Notes under the pieces: model-generated
Databases searched by the model: none
Told to the model about the DNA's origin: nothing
Seen by the model: the letters and a program-made list of their open reading frames with translations, nothing else
Shown here: piece after piece, positions 16,657-24,522 of the stretch
Position numbering within the stretch: the first letter of the stretch is position 1
How the letters are laid out: every line of letters begins with the position of its first letter
From: Bacilli bacterium
GTDB lineage: Bacteria > Bacillota_I > Bacilli_A > RFN20 > CAG-826
Length of the DNA: 41,036 nt
NCBI GenBank assembly: GCA_023268805.1
Contig: JALRKT010000010.1
Span: 1 to 41,036 of the forward strand
Direction: 5' to 3'
Position numbers and translations under genes: made by a program

Positions 16657-18068
16657 ACATGAAGCTCCTTAACAAAGGCTGCAAGCGCATCTTGAAAACA
16701 AGCAAGAGGGGGTTCCACTAAACCGGCACCAACTTGACCTACACCAGGTTCTTTATGGGCAATGCCCGTATTGATAATTGGTAATTGATTACTCGCAATG
16801 ACTTTTAAAATATCAATGCCTAATGCACTTGGGGCAAAATTGAGGGTGGGAAGTTGCATCATCGTATGTTTTCCGACCGTAATAAAATGCATTTTTCGAG
16901 AGTAATTCAAAGCGTCTTCCACCGTGCCGCCGACAAATTGAACAATGGCAGGGGCTCCACCCATGGCAAACCCACCTAATCCGTATGTTTCTGTAATGGC
17001 ACTATCCCCGATATCGGGGGCCGCATCCTTTTCAGAATACCCTGCAAAATAAAGACCTTTCACATAATTAGCCGGGGCGGTAAACCATTGATTGGAACTT
17101 GCAATTTTAATCCCAAAATCAACCCCATTTCTCGCCATGATCGTCACCATGGAACTCCCCTTGATTCCTTGAGAAGCGTCAAGGCATACTTTGGCAGAAG
17201 GCATGGATAAATTGAGGAAATAATGGTCATTATTTTTAATAAAATCAAACGCCATAACTTTTTGATCCATATTTGCTTTAGTGAGGAAAATCGCTCGAGC
17301 AATTTCTTTTAAAAACAAAGCGGTTGCTGCCTTATTGCGATTATGGGTTTCATCCCCCATTTGTAAGGCTTGAGCGATAATTTGCTTTAAATCAATCGGA
17401 CCGGTAATCGTTAATGCTTCACGCATGATGGGTGCAAATACATCACGAATCCAGCGCAGACGTTGAATAACATCGTCACTATTTGCACCATAACGTAAAA
17501 CTTTTCCCAGTCCTTCATTCACACTGCAATAAGCGGTGTTTTTATGCACATGATCCTCAACCACATGGACAGGCATATGGGGGGAAATAATGCCTGCCAT
17601 GGGTCCCACAGCATGATAATCATGCGCTGGGGCAAAGTGAAGTTGTCCGGACTGAGCGAGTTGTTCAGCCTCTTTTAAATTTTTGGCTAAGCTTTCAAAC
17701 ACAATCGCTCCTAAAATTGCCCCTTTCATGGGTCCAGCCATCATGTCATAGGTAATGGGAGGACCAGCATGTAGGAAAGTTTTTTCCGTCATCCCTGGAA
17801 TGACTTCAATGGCGGGACGCATCGCGGTTAAATGAGCCGTTGCTTTTAACACCTTTTCAAGTGCGGCTTCATTGGCGCGTTGAATCGTATCCCGATAGAA
17901 TTCTGCTTTTACGAGCGCATCCACCCATTTTTTTTGCCCACCTGCTGGAGGTTGATAATGAACGGAGACAAACTCCGTGTTTTGAGAAGATAAATCGTTT
18001 AAGAAAATAGAAGATCCAATATTGACGACGCGAATCTTATCATTTTCTTTGAGGACGGTTTCTTTCAT
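16653..18068 (-). CDS. allG: DUF1116 protein, AllG/YlbE-type oxamate carbamoyltransferase subunit
   Basis: A 471-aa protein of the DUF1116 family, with HAGPPITYDMMAGPMKGAIL, VGPMAGIISPHMPVHVVE and the AITETYGLGGFAMGGAPAIV region. In E. coli AllG acts with AllF and AllH to cleave oxalurate with phosphate, giving oxamate and carbamoyl phosphate. Overlaps of 4 nt with both fdrA upstream and arcC downstream show a tightly coupled operon. No membrane segments are evident. The substrate in this organism may differ from oxalurate, because the allantoin-side genes are not in the window. Confidence 0.88.
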   Translation of the reverse strand: MKETVLKENDKIRVVNIGSSIFLNDLSSQNTEFVSVHYQPPAGGQKKWVDALVKAEFYRDTIQRANEAALEKVLKATAHLTAMRPAIEVIPGMTEKTFLHAGPPITYDMMAGPMKGAILGAIVFESLAKNLKEAEQLAQSGQLHFAPAHDYHAVGPMAGIISPHMPVHVVEDHVHKNTAYCSVNEGLGKVLRYGANSDDVIQRLRWIRDVFAPIMREALTITGPIDLKQIIAQALQMGDETHNRNKAATALFLKEIARAIFLTKANMDQKVMAFDFIKNNDHYFLNLSMPSAKVCLDASQGIKGSSMVTIMARNGVDFGIKIASSNQWFTAPANYVKGLYFAGYSEKDAAPDIGDSAITETYGLGGFAMGGAPAIVQFVGGTVEDALNYSRKMHFITVGKHTMMQLPTLNFAPSALGIDILKVIASNQLPIINTGIAHKEPGVGQVGAGLVEPPLACFQDALAAFVKELHV

Positions 18069-19588
18069 TGTGAGACTCCTTTCATGGTTGCAATCGCATA
18101 ACGTACGGCTTGCGCATGACTCGATGCGAGCAACACGCCTAAATCTTTTAGTTTTTCTTCTTGTTTTTGAAGGTTTTGGAAATCATGTGCAGTTCCACAA
18201 ACATAGGCAATGATGGGGACATCCGGTCGTTTTTCTTTAAATTGCTTTAGGACGTCAGCATGTGTACCAACTGGGTCATTATGCGATCCATAACCTAATT
18301 CGAAATCAAGGAGTAAAACACCTACTTTTGGATCGTTTGCTTCTTGTAAAATGCGTTCAAGACGTATGGTCGGTTCAATCATGGGATGGGGTCGACCGTT
18401 GGTGAACACATCATCACCTAAATCCACAAAACAGTGTCCTTTCGAGTGAAAGACATCGTCTAAATGTTCTTCTTTTTTCTTGGATACATTAGAGAAACAA
18501 TTCGGTAAGGCTTTTCGTGCTAAACTTATCGCTTCTGAACATAATGTTCCTCCACAATAAAGTCCGCGAATCCACTGACCTTGGGTTTTGTAAACACGTG
18601 CCGTCCGTTCTTGAGTCTCTGTCAGTGATTCAAATAATGGCGGTTGTAATCCTGCCGCTTTAAGTGAAAGATAGGCTGTTTCGGCGAGCGTTGATGCGTG
18701 ATGAAACGAACTTTCTTCTGGTTTTTTACCATCAATAAAGCCAATGACTATTTTCTTATGAACAATCGTTTTTAATAACGTCATGATTTTTTCATAAACG
18801 GATTCCGCAGGAGGTTTGGAAATAAGGGTGATAACTTCGGTCATTGGGTCCTCAGCAAGCATGCGAATCGCATGCATCATCATCCTTCCACCTACTGCTT
18901 CCGATAAATCACGACCCCCGGTACCAATCGCTTGTGAAATTCCACCGCCAAATCGATCGATGAGTGTGGTTACTTCTTGGAGGCCTGTTCCGCTTGCAGC
19001 AACCAAACCAATATTGCCTCGACGAACTTGGTTGGCAAAGGCTAAACCGACCCCGTTTAGAATTGCGGTACCACAATCAGGACCCATGAGTAATAAGCCT
19101 TTTTCGATGGCCTTGTCTTTTAAAATAATTTCATCTTCCACAGAAACATTATCCGAAAACAACATCACATGAAGGCGTTCGTTTAACGCTTGATGCGCTT
19201 CATAGGCTGCATAAGCACCAGGAACGGAAATGAGTGCAACATTCCCTTTAAATACTTGATTAGCGGCCGCTAACGTGGGATATTCTAAAGTGGTTTTGCC
19301 GGAAGTAGCTACCGTATCATTCGCAGACTTTAACCGTTGAATGAGATCTTCAAGATTGCTTTCTTGAACCGTATCTCCTTGCACACCCACTAAACAATCG
19401 TTTGGCGTTGCGCCATCAAATAAGGATTCAGAAAAACCAATACTTCGAATTAAGTCAAGATTCATCTCGGTCCCCATTAAAAGAAAAATTTCGCGGTCGG
19501 TAAATTCTTTTTTTAATGTCGCTGTCAAGGACATTAAGGTGACTGAATCATAATATTCATTTTTTAATAGACGTAAATAAGCAGGCAT
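18065..19588 (-). CDS. fdrA: FdrA (AllF-type), acyl-CoA-synthetase-fold subunit of the carbamoyltransferase
   Basis: A 507-aa protein built like the alpha subunit of succinyl-CoA synthetase: a CoA-binding-like N-terminal part, then MGPDCGTAILNGVGLAFAN, VAASGTGLQEV and AIGTGGRDLSEAVGG, and a C-terminal flavodoxin-like domain ending before the DUF1116 gene. E. coli FdrA (AllF) is part of the oxamate carbamoyltransferase, so the older acyl-CoA synthetase label is misleading. Shine-Dalgarno AAAGGAG precedes the ATG. It is first of the coupled trio fdrA-DUF1116-arcC. Confidence 0.9.
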   Translation of the reverse strand: MPAYLRLLKNEYYDSVTLMSLTATLKKEFTDREIFLLMGTEMNLDLIRSIGFSESLFDGATPNDCLVGVQGDTVQESNLEDLIQRLKSANDTVATSGKTTLEYPTLAAANQVFKGNVALISVPGAYAAYEAHQALNERLHVMLFSDNVSVEDEIILKDKAIEKGLLLMGPDCGTAILNGVGLAFANQVRRGNIGLVAASGTGLQEVTTLIDRFGGGISQAIGTGGRDLSEAVGGRMMMHAIRMLAEDPMTEVITLISKPPAESVYEKIMTLLKTIVHKKIVIGFIDGKKPEESSFHHASTLAETAYLSLKAAGLQPPLFESLTETQERTARVYKTQGQWIRGLYCGGTLCSEAISLARKALPNCFSNVSKKKEEHLDDVFHSKGHCFVDLGDDVFTNGRPHPMIEPTIRLERILQEANDPKVGVLLLDFELGYGSHNDPVGTHADVLKQFKEKRPDVPIIAYVCGTAHDFQNLQKQEEKLKDLGVLLASSHAQAVRYAIATMKGVSQ

Positions 19589-19787
19589 GAGAGGACTCCT
19601 TTTTTGTGTAATTTATTCGTATGTATATGTATAGTGAAACGTTCCCCTAACGTCCTCATTAGATTTCGTCTTCTTTTCCATGATTTCTACCTCTTTTAAA
19701 TATAAAGGAATCTTTTAAAATGATTTAAGCAAAGATGCTTTATGATCACAAAAGATTCCTTATATGAATGAACTGTTTAACTAGTAA
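19589..19787. other. Spacer between fdrA and the transporter, with a possible 22-codon ORF
   Basis: Minus strand 19681-19613 can encode MEKKTKSNEDVRGTFHYTYT plus two residues, after a weak GAGGTAG. It could be a leader peptide, a relic of a lost gene, or chance. The remainder carries the inverted repeat listed separately. Confidence 0.25.
19705..19761. repeat. Perfect 12-bp inverted repeat flanking a small hairpin
   Basis: AAGGAATCTTTT (19705-19716) and AAAAGATTCCTT (19750-19761) are exact inverse copies. The 33 bases between contain a second AAGC/GCTT stem. It lies 27 nt beyond the transporter stop. It could act as a terminator without a T-run, or mark the edge of the AT-rich segment. Confidence 0.55.
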
Positions 19788-21089
19788 TTATAGTATACCA
19801 ACGATTAAGGCTAAGACACCAACTAAGGATGCTGTGATTAAAACAAACTTAGAGTTCCCCTTTATAACTTCAAATATTGAAATTTTGAATCCTTCACTAA
19901 GTGCAGCAACGTTAATTTGTACTGGACTAATTTGAGTACCTAAACCAACTGAAACAGCAATTAAACCAAATGCTATTGGAGATAATCCAGGGATTAAGAC
20001 TAATGTTGGTAATATGAGTGTTAATACTCCGGCAGCAAATGCACCTGAAGGAATTGCAATTACAAATCCTAATAAACAAGCTAAGAAGATAACGATCCAT
20101 TCTGGAGCATTAGAGATTAATCCAGCCAATTCTGAGAAAGTACCTAAATAGCCAATCATGTTAATAAATCCTAAGAAGATACCAACACCAAATAATGTTG
20201 TTAAGATAAATCTTGAACCATCTATTAAGTTTGAACTAACCTTTTGAGAATCTTCTTTACAGAAAATGACACATAAGATAGCAGCAATAATAACATTAAG
20301 CATTGGAACAAATACAGGAATTGGGAATAAACCATTGATTTTTCCACCAAATACAACTAATACCAAGAAAACAATTGTTGGAACAACCATACTCCATAGT
20401 TGTTTATTTGTCTTAGAAGCAAATTCATTTTCTTCTTGTTCATTACTTCTAACAACATTCTTTTTCTTATAAACACCATAAAATGCTAAACCAGCAGCTA
20501 ATAAGTACACAATAATTGTTACAGGTAACATCATATTTGCAAAATCGCCAACTTCCATACCTGCAGCAGTTGCGGCAAGACTGGTTTCAGTTGATGCTGG
20601 AGATGTTGTAAAACCTATAGCAGTTGCAATAGCCATAGCAGCAACAACTTCAGGAATAAATCCGATTGCTGCAAACATTAATGGAGCAATAACCATTGTA
20701 TTACCGGCACCAAGACCAGCCATATAAGTAGCTAATGCTTGAACTAATACGATAGCAGCAGCCAACCAAGGTAATCTACCTTTAAGTTTTCTGTTTAGTA
20801 GCTCGATCAATGCTTTAACACTACCTGAACGAGCAATCATAACTGCACCTGCTGCATAAATCACTGGCACTAAGTATTTAGATAACATATCTTTGATACC
20901 AACATTAACAATAAAATTATTAATATCAGCAAATTTTAAGCCTGTTTCTAACTCTCCTGTCGCAACTAAAATCCATGATATGATAATTGCAACCACGCCA
21001 CCAGCTAAACCAGCAACCAACATGTGTTTTTTCTTAATCAAGAAAAATAAGATGACAAATAACGGAATAAGCATTAAAATTAAATTCAT
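19788..21089 (-). CDS. IT-superfamily permease (GntP/DcuC/Na+:H+ antiporter-like)
   Basis: A 433-aa membrane protein with about 11-12 helices. Two repeated halves each carry a small-residue loop (ATYMAGLGAGNTMV in the first, IPSGAFAAGVLT in the second), as in ion-transporter superfamily carriers of gluconate, C4-dicarboxylates or organic acids. Composition is clearly more AT-rich than its neighbours (16 of 60 GC bases in 20401-20460 against 35 of 60 in 21841-21900), with AGA arginine codons, suggesting recent acquisition. It is preceded by a weak GAAGGG and follows a broken hydrolase gene. The substrate is not deducible; an organic acid product or substrate of the operon is likely. Confidence 0.75.
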   Translation of the reverse strand: MNLILMLIPLFVILFFLIKKKHMLVAGLAGGVVAIIISWILVATGELETGLKFADINNFIVNVGIKDMLSKYLVPVIYAAGAVMIARSGSVKALIELLNRKLKGRLPWLAAAIVLVQALATYMAGLGAGNTMVIAPLMFAAIGFIPEVVAAMAIATAIGFTTSPASTETSLAATAAGMEVGDFANMMLPVTIIVYLLAAGLAFYGVYKKKNVVRSNEQEENEFASKTNKQLWSMVVPTIVFLVLVVFGGKINGLFPIPVFVPMLNVIIAAILCVIFCKEDSQKVSSNLIDGSRFILTTLFGVGIFLGFINMIGYLGTFSELAGLISNAPEWIVIFLACLLGFVIAIPSGAFAAGVLTLILPTLVLIPGLSPIAFGLIAVSVGLGTQISPVQINVAALSEGFKISIFEVIKGNSKFVLITASLVGVLALIVGIL

Positions 21090-21126
21090 TGTATTTTCTA
21101 CCCTTCTTTTTTTTATTTATATTTTT

Positions 21127-21275
21127 TTATTTTTTCTGAATAATAACCGCAATAGGTCCTCCACCATCTAACCCGGGGCACAAAAATCACGTTGCATATC
21201 TATGATGACTAATGCCGTTTTGTTCGGATCATAATCAAACTTAAACGGTTTTGCATCGACGACATTTTTACGCAT
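21127..21275 (-). pseudogene. Truncated isochorismatase-family amidohydrolase
   Basis: ATG at 21275 overlaps the permease stop by 8 nt, so a coupled gene starts here. It reads MRKNVVDAKPFKFDYDPNKT then ALVIIDMQRDFCAPG and stops (TAG at 21168-21170). The IIDMQRDF motif holds the catalytic Asp of isochorismatase/cysteine hydrolases (RutB, biuret or N-carbamoyl amide hydrolases). The Lys and Cys of the catalytic triad are lost. In the next frame LDGGGPIAVIIQKK and a stop follow, unlike this family, as if a deletion joined it to another gene's 3' end. The AT-rich transporter begins 38 nt further on. Confidence 0.75.
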
Positions 21276-22803
21276 GATTTGGATTTCCTCCTTTCTTGGT
21301 TAGTTTGTCAAAAAGACCTACGTGATATCCCAGTAAGAGGATACCCACTAACACATAACCGATAGTCATTCCAGGGTTCGGTAATAAACCAACCGAGGTT
21401 GTGGAATGAATCACACCAAAGACGGTTAAGATTGCGGCGATTAATGATGTTATCGCGGCATGCATAAATTTCTTATCAATAATAAATGCGGCGATGGATC
21501 CTAAAATCATTCCCACCACAATTGCCCCGGCACCTAATGCTGCAGCACCCAAATAATTTATACCTGCATCCGTTAGGACCTGGTTACCAACCGTGAGCGC
21601 ATCCGTTCCTGCGGCACCCAATGCGGTATCCATCGCATGTTGGGTCCATTCCGAAAGCCAAGGAATCATCGCAATGACAGCTGCGGGAGCATATTTAAGG
21701 TCAGAGGATGTAAAAGCTTGGGTGGTAATCACAACACCAATATAAAGAAGAATCGGATATAACGCTGGTAAGGGGACGATGTTTAAAAGTACCGGAACAA
21801 TTCCTAGACTTGTCATAAGTAATACACCAAAACCCGTTGCAGCCGCGTACCCAACACGAGCACCCGCTTCTTTCCAACCCGGATGACCGATAAAGACAGC
21901 CGTGGGAAAAGGAGAACCAAATGCCACCCCAATTAACGATGTAATTCCATCCGCAGCAAGCGCTTCACGAGTACTATAATCATCCCCCGCCGCTGCCGCT
22001 GATTCGACATTATCAATGGTTTCTAAAAAGTTATAAATTCCTAGCGGAATCGCGGCCACAATCACCGGAGCAACCGATTCTAAACCTGTTTGATTAAAAA
22101 GTTCTCCTACAGCAAGCTGAGGAATATAAATGCCCAAATTTGCAAAGGAATCGACCAAGGCATCCAATGACATGTAACCACTGATCCAGCCAATGATTAC
22201 CCCTAAGATAATTGCGACTAACCCCACAGGGAGATTAAAGGGCATTTTAATTTTGCCAATGAAACCGAGGAAGACTACAGTAAGTGAAATTAAACCAATG
22301 TAGGGTACATAAAAAACACTAAAAGCAGGATTCAAAGCAATGTAAGTAATCGACACACCTGCTAACGCACCAAGCATCGCCGATCGAGGTAGGAGTTTAC
22401 GGATTTGCATCCCAATTCCCACACCAAGAATTTCAATGATTCCTTCGACCGCCGCCCAAATTAAACCAGCAGACCAAGCAAGTGTTGCATCGTTCGTTGT
22501 CCAATAGACAGGCCCAATGACAGCAAAAACAATTAAGAACATATGGGGAACACTGGATCCCGAAGGTAAGGCTGTGACATCCCTTCGTCCGGTTCTCTTA
22601 GCTAAACGATACGCCATCCACGTGTAGTAAAGACTGGCCAAGAAAATCGCTAATCCTACTGCAGGTAAAATCCGACCATACACAAATGCATCTGGTAAAC
22701 CTACAACAAAACTTAATAAGACAGCCATGGTTAGAATGTTTGTCAAATTATTAGTAAATAAACCAAAGAATCCATTCCAGTCACTCTTGACCCATAGTTT
22801 CAT
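21268..22803 (-). CDS. NCS2-type xanthine/uracil-like permease
   Basis: A 511-aa membrane protein with about 12-14 helices. Features include a NNLTNILTMAVLLSFVVGLP start, TALPSGSSVPHMFLI, AAAAAGDDYSTREALAADG after ETIDNVE, and FGSPFPTAVFIGHPG. This is the pattern of the AzgA/NCS2 branch that imports purines or related cyclic ureides by cation symport. It has a Shine-Dalgarno (GGAGG) and is divergent from pucR with a shared 83-bp control region. It is first gene of the minus-strand locus, so the imported compound is probably the operon's substrate. Confidence 0.85.
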   Translation of the reverse strand: MKLWVKSDWNGFFGLFTNNLTNILTMAVLLSFVVGLPDAFVYGRILPAVGLAIFLASLYYTWMAYRLAKRTGRRDVTALPSGSSVPHMFLIVFAVIGPVYWTTNDATLAWSAGLIWAAVEGIIEILGVGIGMQIRKLLPRSAMLGALAGVSITYIALNPAFSVFYVPYIGLISLTVVFLGFIGKIKMPFNLPVGLVAIILGVIIGWISGYMSLDALVDSFANLGIYIPQLAVGELFNQTGLESVAPVIVAAIPLGIYNFLETIDNVESAAAAGDDYSTREALAADGITSLIGVAFGSPFPTAVFIGHPGWKEAGARVGYAAATGFGVLLMTSLGIVPVLLNIVPLPALYPILLYIGVVITTQAFTSSDLKYAPAAVIAMIPWLSEWTQHAMDTALGAAGTDALTVGNQVLTDAGINYLGAAALGAGAIVVGMILGSIAAFIIDKKFMHAAITSLIAAILTVFGVIHSTTSVGLLPNPGMTIGYVLVGILLLGYHVGLFDKLTKKGGNPNHA

Positions 22804-22820
22804 GTGTAAGACCTCCGTAT

Positions 22821-22835
22821 AAACTATAATAGTTT
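22821..22835 (-). promoter_or_regulatory. Promoter region of the NCS2 permease operon
   Basis: On the minus strand TATTATAGT provides a -10-like box within the inverted repeat AAACTA-TAA-TAGTTT, upstream of the GGAGG that serves the permease. The repeat could be a second regulator site. Confidence 0.35.
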
Positions 22836-22837
22836 GA

Positions 22838-22855
22838 AATGTAAGCGATTACATT
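22838..22855. promoter_or_regulatory. 18-bp palindrome, candidate PucR operator
   Basis: AATGTAAGCGATTACATT: seven-base arms are exact inverse copies around GCGA, midway between the divergent permease and pucR starts. The position suits activation of the operon and autoregulation of pucR. Confidence 0.5.
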
Positions 22856-22892
22856 ATTAAAAATAAACAATCAAGATAGTTTTTTATTGTTA

Positions 22893-22898
22893 TATAAT
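22893..22898 (+). promoter_or_regulatory. pucR: -10 box of pucR
   Basis: TATAAT ends 9 nt before the ATG at 22908. No Shine-Dalgarno lies between, so the message would have almost no leader. Confidence 0.45.
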
Positions 22899-22907
22899 GA
22901 CATTGCG

Positions 22908-24455
22908 ATGATTACATTAAACCATCTTCTTCAACATCAAATCTTTGATCAGTTTGATTTGTTAACCGCAAAAGGTGCTTTGCAACGAGAAGTGAAACAC
23001 ATTTCTCTTTTAGAAACACCTGATTTTGAAAAGTATCTAATTCCCAAATCATTAATTCTGACCACACTCTATCCTATTAAAAGCGATGTCAGTTTATTTG
23101 AGAATTTACTCGACGTCCTCATTGAAAAAGATGTTTCGGGGTTAGTCATTAAATTAAAACGTTATGTGGATGTCATTCCTTCTTCCATTCTTGATCGGGC
23201 TGAAAAACTTGGATTACCCATTATCAGTTTGACGTATGATGCGAATCTATCCACGTTATCCTCTCGTATCCTCAATGAAATTGCCTTAGACAGCCTACGT
23301 TCATTATCGTCGTCTTCCATGTATTTAGATTGGGTTCAACGCTTGGATGAAGATCCTTCAATTGAAACCATTCTCGCCCTCAAAAAACAAATGAATGATG
23401 TTACATTCTCTATATTTGATCATGACAAAAATGACCGTTATGATGCTTCACCAGAATGGAGTGATTTTGCAGAAAGGTTTTTTTTAAGTACAGAACCCTA
23501 CACTAAAATGGACGACTTTTTTGTGGTGAAAGACGTAATTCATTTATCCAATAAACATTTATTTACCGTGATACTTTTTTCCAAAGAGGATCAACAGGGA
23601 CTCCTTTATTACTACTCCGAAATGATAAAGATGATGCTTGTTTTTCTTTATCAACGCAAACAGGAGCAATCCTTACAACAAAACCAATTTCTTCTCGAAC
23701 TTATTTCATCCTCGCATATCCTCGAAGGAAGGGAACAAGAATTTACAAAAAAAACAGAGCTATATCACTGGGATGTCCATTTTCCTTTGACCATGGTATT
23801 GGTCCATTTAGATCACTTGAATGCAAAGAGCCAGGACATCCGTATTGAATCGATTCGTCAAATTTTCATGAATCATTTTGACCTAGATAAAAAACAAATT
23901 CGTTACTTACAACTGAATCAAAACATCGTTTTCTTGTTTTCTCAACCGGTAGGCATTTCGATTGAACTTAAACTCCGACATATTATTAGTGAGTTTGAGA
24001 AATTTAACCAAGGACAATGGATGAAAATTGCATACAAAGAAAAACTCGAATCCTTCGCCGCGATTTCCAAGTCTTATGCCACCTTACTTCGAGGGATGAA
24101 TTTAATTTTAGAACGTCGCACACGTGAAAAAATATTCAACGATCAATCGGTAAAAATGCTCGGCTTACTCGCTAATATTTCTCAAGCGGATTTACAAGAC
24201 TATGTTCAAACCTCCCTTCACGAAGTCCTCCTTTATGAAAAAAAACACGGGGTTCCTTTACTTGACACGATGTATACCTTAATTAATCATCAATTTAATT
24301 TAAAAACAGCCGCCGAAGAATTATTTATTCATTACAATACCCTTCGTCATCGCATTCAAATACTTGAAACCTTAGGTTTTGCTCGAGAAGATCTTAAGAA
24401 TAATCACTTTGATTTAATCTTTGCCATTTACCTTGCTAAGAATTTAAGTCTTTAA
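22908..24455 (+). CDS. pucR: PucR-family transcriptional regulator
   Basis: A 515-aa protein: an N-terminal PucR purine-catabolism-type ligand domain (about residues 1-120, with IPKSLILTTLYPI and GLVIKLKRYVDVIP), a middle GGDEF-like PucR region, and a C-terminal HTH_30 domain (FNLKTAAEELFIHYNTLRHR, DNA-binding). The family activates purine, ureide or amino-acid catabolic genes in response to a ligand. It is divergent from the permease operon it most likely controls. A TTG start at 22887 would sit on the -10 box, so I chose the ATG at 22908. Confidence 0.88.
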   Translation: MITLNHLLQHQIFDQFDLLTAKGALQREVKHISLLETPDFEKYLIPKSLILTTLYPIKSDVSLFENLLDVLIEKDVSGLVIKLKRYVDVIPSSILDRAEKLGLPIISLTYDANLSTLSSRILNEIALDSLRSLSSSSMYLDWVQRLDEDPSIETILALKKQMNDVTFSIFDHDKNDRYDASPEWSDFAERFFLSTEPYTKMDDFFVVKDVIHLSNKHLFTVILFSKEDQQGLLYYYSEMIKMMLVFLYQRKQEQSLQQNQFLLELISSSHILEGREQEFTKKTELYHWDVHFPLTMVLVHLDHLNAKSQDIRIESIRQIFMNHFDLDKKQIRYLQLNQNIVFLFSQPVGISIELKLRHIISEFEKFNQGQWMKIAYKEKLESFAAISKSYATLLRGMNLILERRTREKIFNDQSVKMLGLLANISQADLQDYVQTSLHEVLLYEKKHGVPLLDTMYTLINHQFNLKTAAEELFIHYNTLRHRIQILETLGFAREDLKNNHFDLIFAIYLAKNLSL

Positions 24456-24497
24456 TTTTATTGACGATTTTTTACTAGTAATGTGAGGAATTAAGCA

Positions 24498-24503
24498 TAT
24501 AAT
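24498..24503 (+). promoter_or_regulatory. -10 box of the ABC exporter operon
   Basis: A perfect TATAAT is followed 19 nt later by the ATG, without a Shine-Dalgarno. The mRNA leader would be about a dozen bases. Confidence 0.4.
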
Positions 24504-24522
24504 TACGTGTTGTTAACGCCCT

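Noticed and set aside
18065-19588. FdrA as an acyl-CoA synthetase of fermentation
   Set aside because: Coupling to DUF1116 and carbamate kinase under PucR fits the carbamoyltransferase role better.
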